DNA of 64,000 bases, taken from the NCBI GenBank assembly GCA_902778255.1, contig CACYXD010000008.1, forward strand, positions 1 to 64,000. Direction: 5' to 3'. The DNA comes from an uncultured Prevotellaceae bacterium. Lineage in GTDB: Bacteria > Bacteroidota > Bacteroidia > Bacteroidales > Bacteroidaceae. How positions within the stretch are numbered: the first letter of the stretch is position 1; every line of letters begins with the position of its first letter. The notes beneath the pieces are model-generated. The model worked only from the letters and a program-made list of their open reading frames with translations, had not been told where the DNA came from and searched no databases. The position numbers were made by a program, and so were the translations under genes. Below are positions 58,322 through 64,000 of the stretch, in pieces.

Positions 58322-58339
58322 CACTTATCGGATAGTGAT

Positions 58340-58372
58340 AACGGCAGCCAGTCTCAAGACTCGGCTGCCGTT
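58340..58372. terminator. hairpin shared by the GH28 and lpdA ends
   Basis: AACGGCAGCC (58340-58349) and GGCTGCCGTT (58363-58372) pair perfectly, with an inner AGTCT/AGACT extension. The lpdA stop codon lies inside it. No T run follows on either strand. Confidence 0.55.
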
Positions 58373-59622
58373 AATAGTATCTCGGAAAGCGTAGGATGGA
58401 TATGCACCATATCAGCCAGTTCGCTGATAGTGGTATGCTTACACATCAGCACACTTACCTCCTGTACGATATCTGCGCTGTGGGCGCCATAGGCGTGACA
58501 GCCTAGGATGAGACCGTCGGGTGAGACAAAGAGTTTCAACATTCCCTCTGTCTCGCCCATAGCTAGCGCCTTACCATTAGCACGCCAGAAAGCCTTGCGA
58601 CAGGTGTAGTCGGCAGGTAAGCCGCTGGCTACAGTGGCGGCCTTGAGTTGGTCTTCCGAAGGGCCTACGCAGGCTGCCTCGGGTTGGGTAAAGATGGCAG
58701 CAGGCATGATGTCGAAGCGGATATTGTCTTTTTTACCAAGGATGTGGTTCACAGCATGGATGGCCTGCATTTCTGCTGCATGAGCCAACATCTGCTTACC
58801 ATTCACATCGCCGATGGCATAACATCTACAATTTGATAATTTACAATCTACAATTTGGAAATTGTCGTCAACAGGGATAGCGCCGTTTGGAGCGAGATTT
58901 ACGCCCATCGCTTCAAGGCCTAAGCCCTCAGTACGAGGTTTGCGCCCAGTAGCCATCAGAACGACATCGGCATCAATGTCAGCGATGTTTTCTACGGCAG
59001 TCTTCATCTTAAAGACGATGCCCTGCTTCTCCAGATACTTGCGCAGGCGCTTAGCAATGTCGCTATCCAAGGCAGGCAGGCACTCCTTCAGATACTCGAT
59101 GACTGTTACCTCCGTGCCAAAGCGATTAAAGATCGAGGCGAACTCCATACCTATCACACCAGCGCCAATAATGGCAAGACGCTTAGGGAGGGTTTCCAAT
59201 TGCAACAAGCCTGTGGAATCTACCACACGAGGATCATCGAGCCCCTTGATGGGAAGCCACTTGGTTTCAGAACCTGTGGCGACAATGATATTTTTGGCAG
59301 AGACAGAATCGCTGCCCACACTGACGGTATTAGCATCGACGAACTGCGCCTTCTCGCGAACCAGCGTAATGTTGGGATGCGAGAGGATAGCCTCTACCCC
59401 AGCCCGCAGTTGCGTCACCACCTGTGCCATACGCTCACGAGCCTCAGCAAAGGTAGCGCTATGGACATATGTCTTCGTGGGAATACAACCTACATTAAGA
59501 CATGTGCCACCCACCTCAGAGTCCTCGAAGATGACAACCTTCAATCCCTGCTTAGCCGCATATTCCGCAGCACGATAGCCACCAGGACCAGCACCAATAA
59601 CAATAAGGTCAGCGGTAATCAT
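58354..59622 (-). CDS. lpdA: dihydrolipoyl dehydrogenase
   Basis: This 422-residue FAD flavoprotein (E3) reoxidises the lipoyl arm of the glycine cleavage H protein with NAD. FAD site LIVIGAGPGGYRAAEYAAK is followed by the redox-active disulfide GGTCLNVGCIPTK. NAD site AIIGAGVIGMEFASIFNRFG, FAD loop YAIGDVNGKQMLAH and the C-terminal catalytic HIHPTLSE complete it. It is shorter than the usual 450-475 residues. An in-frame repeat tract (58823-58865) encodes the odd segment FQIVDCKLSNCRC just before YAIGDV. It is the last gene of the gcv operon, and its start sits in a filler tract. Confidence 0.95.
   Translation of the reverse strand: MITADLIVIGAGPGGYRAAEYAAKQGLKVVIFEDSEVGGTCLNVGCIPTKTYVHSATFAEARERMAQVVTQLRAGVEAILSHPNITLVREKAQFVDANTVSVGSDSVSAKNIIVATGSETKWLPIKGLDDPRVVDSTGLLQLETLPKRLAIIGAGVIGMEFASIFNRFGTEVTVIEYLKECLPALDSDIAKRLRKYLEKQGIVFKMKTAVENIADIDADVVLMATGRKPRTEGLGLEAMGVNLAPNGAIPVDDNFQIVDCKLSNCRCYAIGDVNGKQMLAHAAEMQAIHAVNHILGKKDNIRFDIMPAAIFTQPEAACVGPSEDQLKAATVASGLPADYTCRKAFWRANGKALAMGETEGMLKLFVSPDGLILGCHAYGAHSADIVQEVSVLMCKHTTISELADMVHIHPTLSEILLTAAES
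58823..58865. repeat. in-frame ACAATTTG repeat inside lpdA
   Basis: Coding-strand units such as CAAATTGTAGATTGTAAATT encode a Cys/Asn/Lys-rich stretch where other E3 enzymes have a short conserved loop. The words match A/T-rich intergenic filler rather than coding sequence. Confidence 0.7.
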
Positions 59623-59623
59623 A

Positions 59624-59663
59624 ATTACTCATTACTAATTACTCATTCCTCATTTCTCATTTG
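59624..59663. repeat. filler tract between gcvPB and lpdA
   Basis: ATTACTCATTACTAATTACT-like repeats supply the gcvPB C-terminus (MRNEE), its stop codon and the bases up to the lpdA ATG. Confidence 0.7.
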
Positions 59664-61049
59664 ACGATACGTCACCACTGGATGCTTAGCAGCAAGGACA
59701 TCATCGACACGTCCGATAGGCGTATGATGAGGGGCCGTCTTTACCAGTTCAGGGTCTGCCTTCGCCTCCTCGGCAATCTGTCGCATCACAGCAATAAAAC
59801 CATCGATGGTCTCTTTCGACTCATTCTCTGTAGGCTCTATCATCAAACTCTCATGAAACAGCAAGGGGAAATAGATCGTAGGTGCATGATAGCCGTAGTC
59901 GAGCAAGCGTTTGGCTATGTCCATCGTGGTCACACCAGTACTCTTGTCCTTCAGACCGTCGAACACAAACTCATGTTTACAGATGGTATCAATGGGCAGT
60001 TCATAGACATCCTTCAAACATTCCTTGATATAGTTGGCATTGAGCGTAGCCAATGGTCCCACCATCTTGATATTCTCGCGACCGAGTGTGAGGATATAGG
60101 CAAGAGCGCGCAGTTCTACAGCGAAGTTACCATGATAGGGCGACACCTCTGGGAAGAATTGTTCCAGCCCCTCTCTTACGCCCACAGGACCAGCACCAGG
60201 ACCTCCACCGCCATGAGGTGTAGAGAAGGTCTTATGCAGGTTGATATGCATCACGTCGAAGCCCATATCACCAGGGCGGCAGGCACCTAACATGGGATTC
60301 AGGTTTGCTCCGTCATAGTACATCAGTCCGCCAGCCTTGTGGATCAGTTTCTCTATCTCAGGAATCTGCTTCTCAAAGAGACCAAGCGTATTGGGGTTGG
60401 TCATCATCATGGCGGCGATGTTTTCTTTCTCTAGTTCCACTAATCTTTCCAGGTCAACTAGATCGACGAGACCATCCGCTGTTGATTTCACTTCGATGAT
60501 TTCCATGCCGCAGACTGCTGCTGAAGCAGGATTGGTGCCATGAGCGCTATCAGGCACAATAACCTTAGTACGCTGTACATCACCACGACTCTCATGATAC
60601 TTTTTGATAACCATCAGTCCTGTCAGTTCGCCATGAGCACCAGCAAAAGGTTTCAGTGTAAAGGCATGAAGCCCCGTGAGTTCACAAAGCGACCTGCACA
60701 ACAACGCACAAACGGCCTCAGCGCCCTTCACCGTCTCTGTAGGCTGCAAAGGATGCAGGTTTTGGAACTGTGGCAAGGCAGCCATTTCTTCGTTGATCTT
60801 AGGATTGTACTTCATCGTGCAACTGCCCAAGGGATAAAAGCCATTATCCACACCAAAGTTATTGGCCGATAGATTGGTATAATGGCGCACCACCGTCATC
60901 TCATCGCACTCTGGCAACTGGGCATCCTCCGCTCTTCTCATCGAGGCAGGCACCTCGTAATTGCCAAAACGGTTCTTTGGAAGAGAATAGCCACAACGCC
61001 CCTCTTGCGAGAGTTCAAATATCAAGTTTCCGTATAATCGATTATTCAT
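59643..61049 (-). CDS. gcvPB: glycine dehydrogenase (decarboxylating) subunit 2
   Basis: This 468-residue PLP subunit of the split P protein begins [81 protein letters not shown] and the PLP lysine motif [18 protein letters not shown] are all present. With GcvPA it decarboxylates glycine and passes the aminomethyl group to GcvH. It starts 4 bp inside the gcvPA stop. Its last five residues come from a filler repeat. Confidence 0.97.
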   Translation of the reverse strand: MNNRLYGNLIFELSQEGRCGYSLPKNRFGNYEVPASMRRAEDAQLPECDEMTVVRHYTNLSANNFGVDNGFYPLGSCTMKYNPKINEEMAALPQFQNLHPLQPTETVKGAEAVCALLCRSLCELTGLHAFTLKPFAGAHGELTGLMVIKKYHESRGDVQRTKVIVPDSAHGTNPASAAVCGMEIIEVKSTADGLVDLVDLERLVELEKENIAAMMMTNPNTLGLFEKQIPEIEKLIHKAGGLMYYDGANLNPMLGACRPGDMGFDVMHINLHKTFSTPHGGGGPGAGPVGVREGLEQFFPEVSPYHGNFAVELRALAYILTLGRENIKMVGPLATLNANYIKECLKDVYELPIDTICKHEFVFDGLKDKSTGVTTMDIAKRLLDYGYHAPTIYFPLLFHESLMIEPTENESKETIDGFIAVMRQIAEEAKADPELVKTAPHHTPIGRVDDVLAAKHPVVTYRQMRNEE

Positions 61050-62362
61050 AGGGCAGCTATCTTTACGAGATTATCAATTTCTTCCTTGGTACGCTTCTCA
61101 GTAATAGCAAAGAGGATGCCTTCACCCATTTTGATGCCTCCCAATATGCCTGCATCAATAAAGCGATGATAAAGGGCATCCGTGTCGCCATCGTACTTCA
61201 CCATAAACTCATTGAAGAAGGGCTTTTCGAAAGTCAACTTAAAACGTCCTGTCTTCAGTAATTCGTCGCAGAGATAATGAGCACCTGCGTATGAGAGTTC
61301 TGCAGCCTCCTTGATTCCCTGTTTGCCCATCAGCGAGCAATACATTGTAACAAAGAGTGCCATCAACGACTGATTAGAACAGATATTCGACGTAGCCTTC
61401 TGACGGCGGATATGCTGTTCACGAGCCTGAAGGGTCAGCACAAAGGCACGCTGTCCACGATTATCTACCGTCTTACCTACGATACGGCCAGGCATCTTTC
61501 TTATGAGTTTCTCCGTACAACACATATAGCCTACGTATGGGCCACCCCACTGCATGGGAATACCCAACGACTGTGCATCGCCCACAGCGATATCAGCCCC
61601 CCACTCACCTGGCGTCTTCAACACAGCCAGATCTGCAATCACGCTGTTCATGATAAAAAGGGCTTTTTGTGCATGGATGGCTTCAGCAAACCCACTGAAG
61701 TCCTCCACGATGCCATAGCGGTTGGGCTGCTGCACTAACACACCAGCAACACCTTCAACAGTTGAGAGTTCAGAGTTGAGAGCTGAGAGTTTGGTCACAC
61801 CGTCTTCAGCTGGAATCATCTTTATGTCTATCCCTTTAAAGTGGGCGTAAGTCTTCACCACAGCCACTGTCTTGGAATCTACTGTCTCACTGACCAACAT
61901 CGTATTCTGTTTCTTTCCTGCTGCCACGGCCATCATCATCGCCTCAGCAGTGGCGGTAGAGCCATCGTACATCGAGGCATTAGAGATGTCCATCCCTGTC
62001 AGTTCTGCCATCATCGACTGGAACTCAAAAATATAAGGGAGCGTGCCCTGAGAAATCTCAGCTTGATAAGGGGTATAACTGGTTAGGAACTCCGAACGCT
62101 GCAACAACTGTGGAATCACGGCAGGCATATAATGGTCATAGACACCAGCTCCAGCAAAACAGGTCAGCATCTTATTCTGCGTGCCCAACTGCTCAAAGAG
62201 CTGACGCACCTCGACTTCACTCATCTCTGATGGCAACTGATAGTCGCCACGGAAACGAATAGCCTCTGGCACCTCAGCATAGAGGTCGTCGAGCGAATGA
62301 ATGCCAACCTTCGAGAACATGGCTCGCAGGTCGGCATCAGTATGAGGGAAATATTTGTACAT
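61046..62362 (-). CDS. gcvPA: glycine dehydrogenase (decarboxylating) subunit 1
   Basis: This 438-residue protein starts at ATG 62362 ([20 protein letters not shown]). A longer frame to 62464 runs back into repeats and gcvH and is rejected. [60 protein letters not shown] and [12 protein letters not shown] mark the GcvPA family, the other half of the split P protein. An in-frame CTCTCAACTCT repeat (61759-61793) encodes [14 protein letters not shown]. It is followed by gcvPB with a 4-bp overlap. Confidence 0.96.
   Translation of the reverse strand: MYKYFPHTDADLRAMFSKVGIHSLDDLYAEVPEAIRFRGDYQLPSEMSEVEVRQLFEQLGTQNKMLTCFAGAGVYDHYMPAVIPQLLQRSEFLTSYTPYQAEISQGTLPYIFEFQSMMAELTGMDISNASMYDGSTATAEAMMMAVAAGKKQNTMLVSETVDSKTVAVVKTYAHFKGIDIKMIPAEDGVTKLSALNSELSTVEGVAGVLVQQPNRYGIVEDFSGFAEAIHAQKALFIMNSVIADLAVLKTPGEWGADIAVGDAQSLGIPMQWGGPYVGYMCCTEKLIRKMPGRIVGKTVDNRGQRAFVLTLQAREQHIRRQKATSNICSNQSLMALFVTMYCSLMGKQGIKEAAELSYAGAHYLCDELLKTGRFKLTFEKPFFNEFMVKYDGDTDALYHRFIDAGILGGIKMGEGILFAITEKRTKEEIDNLVKIAAL
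61759..61793. repeat. in-frame GAGAGTTCAGAGTTGAGAG repeat in gcvPA
   Basis: Tandem GTTGAGAGTTCAGAGTTGAG units encode [10 protein letters not shown]. The same repeat words occur inside the A2M gene (12274-12320). Confidence 0.65.
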
Positions 62363-62371
62363 TTCTTCTGA

Positions 62372-62424
62372 ATTAAAAAGAACCTCGAAATATCGATACA
62401 TCGAAATATCGACATATCGAATAA
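62372..62424. repeat. CGAAATATCGA tandem tract between gcvH and gcvPA
   Basis: About four ATATCGATACATCGAAATAT-like units fill the whole 67-bp gap before the gcvPA ribosome-binding region. Confidence 0.75.
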
Positions 62425-62429
62425 TATTA

Positions 62430-62810
62430 TTACTTCTCGCAGAACGCCGTGTATGCTGCGGCATCCATCAAGTTGTCGAGTTCTTCCTTATTACTTAACT
62501 CCACCTTGATAATCCAGTTTCCATAGGAATCCTGATTGATGAGTTCTGGCTGATCATCCAATGCTTCATTAACTTCAACCACCACACCAGAGACTGGAGC
62601 GATCAGGTCGCTGGCAGCCTTCACACTCTCTACGGCACCAAACTCCGAACCTGCCTCTACCTCATCATCTACATCAGGCATATCAACATACACCACGTTG
62701 CCCAAAGCGTGCTGAGCATAGTCGCTGATACCGATATAACCAATATTACCTTCTACTTTCACATACTCGTGCGACTCACTATAATAGAGTCCTTCAATTA
62801 CATTTGCCAT
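62430..62810 (-). CDS. gcvH: glycine cleavage system H protein
   Basis: This 126-residue protein has the lipoylated lysine in FGAVESVKAASDLIAPVSG (near residue 63). The N-terminal YYSESHEYVKVEGNIGYIGISDYAQHALGNVVYVDMP and C-terminal NWIIKVELS are also typical. It shuttles the aminomethyl and reduced lipoyl arm between P, T and L proteins. Length is standard. It lies 12 nt after gcvT. Confidence 0.97.
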   Translation of the reverse strand: MANVIEGLYYSESHEYVKVEGNIGYIGISDYAQHALGNVVYVDMPDVDDEVEAGSEFGAVESVKAASDLIAPVSGVVVEVNEALDDQPELINQDSYGNWIIKVELSNKEELDNLMDAAAYTAFCEK

Positions 62811-62822
62811 TGTTTTTATAGT

Positions 62823-63932
62823 TTAGATTTTATAACTTTTATGATAAAATTGCTTCTTTACGACTTTGCCAGGGAACACTTTTTTGCGAATCTGGATCTG
62901 AACGTCCGTACCCAAAGCAGCATATTGTGCATCGACAAGGGCCATACACACACTCTTATCGACGGAAATGCCGTGGTAACCTGTGGTTACCTCACCAATA
63001 GGTTCCTCATTCATATTCAATACAGCATAGCCGTGGCGGGGGATAGCTCTGTCAAAGAGTTCTATACCAACGAGTTTCTTGGCTGGTCCTTCAGCCTTTT
63101 GCTTAGCGAGTGCCTCCTTACCGATAAACTCCTCCTTGTCGAGTTTGACGAACATCCCCAAACCAGCCATAATAGGCGTAATATCTTCTGAGAGTTCATC
63201 ACCATAGAGAGGCAGCCCCACCTCAAAACGTAAGGTATCGCGGCAGCCCAGTCCACAAGCCTGAACACCAGCCTCAATCAGTTTATCCCAGCATTGCTGA
63301 ATATATTCATGCGAGGCATATACCTCAAAACCATCCTCACCAGTATAGCCTGTTCTGGAGATGATGATTTCACCAATAGTCTTCACTGTATAGAAAGCCA
63401 GTTCACTACATTTCAAGCCAAGAACAGTTTCCATGATATGCTCAGCTTCAGGGCCTTGCAGGGCTATTTGGCCATAATAATCGCTACGATTTCTTAGGTC
63501 GATATCAAAACCGAAGGCATGCTTTTGCATCCAATCCCAGTCCTTGTCAATATTGGACGCATTGATCACAAGGAAGAAGTCGTTCTCGCTCATCTTATAG
63601 ACCAAGAGGTCATCTACCGTGCCGCCATTCTCATAGCACATCATGCCATAGAGGATCTTTCCGACAGGCATATTAGTGACGTCATTCGTAAAGATATGGT
63701 TTACGTAACGCTCGGCATCGGGGCCCTTTACCGTGACCTCTCCCATGTGAGACACATCAAAAAGGCCGGCATGTTCACGACAAGCCAGATGTTCTGGAGC
63801 GATGCCCGCATACTGGTAAAGCAAGGGCATATCAAAACCTCCGAACGACACCATCGTAGCCCCCAGTGCCACATGCCTGTCATAAAGGCACGTTCGTTTG
63901 TCCTTGCTTACTGGTTCTGTTTTTATTCCCAT
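62823..63932 (-). CDS. gcvT: aminomethyltransferase (glycine cleavage T protein)
   Basis: This 369-residue folate-dependent enzyme releases ammonia from the aminomethyl-H protein and forms methylene-tetrahydrofolate. Typical blocks are present: GGFDMPLLYQYAGIAPEHLACREHAGLFDVSHMGEV, SRTGYTGEDGFEVYA, GLGCRDTLRFEVGLPLYGDEL and GEVTTGYHGISVDKSVCMALV. It is the first gene of the gcvT-H-PA-PB-lpdA operon. Upstream only 68 bp remain in the window, mostly a GTTTAAAAG-type filler. Any riboswitch would lie outside or be absent. Confidence 0.96.
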   Translation of the reverse strand: MGIKTEPVSKDKRTCLYDRHVALGATMVSFGGFDMPLLYQYAGIAPEHLACREHAGLFDVSHMGEVTVKGPDAERYVNHIFTNDVTNMPVGKILYGMMCYENGGTVDDLLVYKMSENDFFLVINASNIDKDWDWMQKHAFGFDIDLRNRSDYYGQIALQGPEAEHIMETVLGLKCSELAFYTVKTIGEIIISRTGYTGEDGFEVYASHEYIQQCWDKLIEAGVQACGLGCRDTLRFEVGLPLYGDELSEDITPIMAGLGMFVKLDKEEFIGKEALAKQKAEGPAKKLVGIELFDRAIPRHGYAVLNMNEEPIGEVTTGYHGISVDKSVCMALVDAQYAALGTDVQIQIRKKVFPGKVVKKQFYHKSYKI

Positions 63933-63934
63933 AG

Positions 63935-63990
63935 TAATTTTTAAAGTTTAAAAGGGTTTTATTTGTTTAATGGTTTAAAAGTTTCACAAA
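63935..63990. repeat. GTTTAAAAG filler tract upstream of gcvT
   Basis: AGTTTAAAAGGGTTTTATTT and a second GGTTTAAAAGTTTC copy repeat just before the gcvT start. No riboswitch hallmark was seen in the 68 bp available. Confidence 0.55.
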
Positions 63991-64000
63991 GTCTTCCTTC

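Noticed and set aside
62363-62464. 34-residue N-terminal extension of GcvPA
   Set aside because: It is encoded by CGAAATATCGA repeats and the end of gcvH. The family start MYKYFPHT at 62362 is a better match.
63933-64000. Glycine riboswitch before gcvT
   Set aside because: Only 68 bp are available and they are A/T-rich filler without the expected paired structure. A site further upstream cannot be judged.

Overview
The window looks like chromosome of a gut or rumen Prevotella-type member of Bacteroidales. The sequence evidence is as follows. At least 18 genes or gene pairs carry Bacteroidota-type -7 promoter boxes (TAnnTTTGC). Type IX secretion (T9SS) genes porQ and sprA are present. Several secreted proteins end in a short 'YDLxGR..GIYI.NGKK' tail. 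There are also a C10 peptidase with BspA-type leucine-rich repeats, pectin-directed glycoside hydrolases (GH53, GH28), meso-diaminopimelate dehydrogenase, and a split two-subunit glycine dehydrogenase. No rRNA, tRNA, CRISPR array, transposase or phage gene was seen.

Layout. 0-3.3 kb: a smalltalk peptide, rpsO, a TYW1-like radical SAM protein, porQ and cmk. 3.3-5.6 kb: an A+T-rich insert with an MntA/HEPN-type toxin-antitoxin pair and two unknown genes. 5.6-16.4 kb: a five-gene minus-strand operon (alpha-2-macroglobulin, DUF1573 protein, meaB, ispH, T9SS-sorted subtilisin). 16.6-20 kb: clpB and a DUF4886 protein. 20.1-27.1 kb: a sugar locus (MFS sugar porter, DUF5107-TPR protein, AraC regulator, divergent GH53 endogalactanase). 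27.1-32.5 kb: metabolic and envelope genes (gltD-like, DUF2461, BASS transporter, carboxylesterase, SDR). 32.6-32.7 kb: a candidate small RNA. 32.9-37.6 kb: a giant modular C10 peptidase. 37.6-47.6 kb: mutY, sprA and rmuC. 47.6-51.9 kb: a repeat-rich, A+T-rich island with a tripartite HipBST-like kinase toxin system, a Sel1 lipoprotein, a membrane protein and a zinc-ribbon/YARHG protein. 52.1-54.4 kb: a small beta-barrel protein, ruvA and ddh. 54.6-58.3 kb: a T9SS-tailed surface protein, a 59-residue peptide gene and a GH28 polygalacturonase. 58.4-63.9 kb: the glycine cleavage operon gcvT-gcvH-gcvPA-gcvPB-lpdA.

How it fits together. The T9SS parts (SprA translocon, PorQ attachment factor) sit in the same window as their probable cargo: the S8 and C10 peptidases, GH53 and the 686-residue surface protein. 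Plant cell-wall degradation is suggested by GH53, GH28 and the sugar porter/AraC/DUF5107 locus. Two compact toxin-antitoxin islands interrupt what I believe are conserved Bacteroidales neighbourhoods (porQ-cmk-ispH and ruvA-sprA).

A striking genome-wide feature is a set of short, degenerate, tandem A/T- or CT-rich filler tracts. They lie at many gene junctions and in several cases supply the start codon, stop codon or last residues of a gene. Similar tracts also occur in frame inside conserved genes (lpdA, gcvPA, mutY, the A2M gene, the radical SAM gene). All functional statements come from reading the sequence and from family knowledge; no database search was run.
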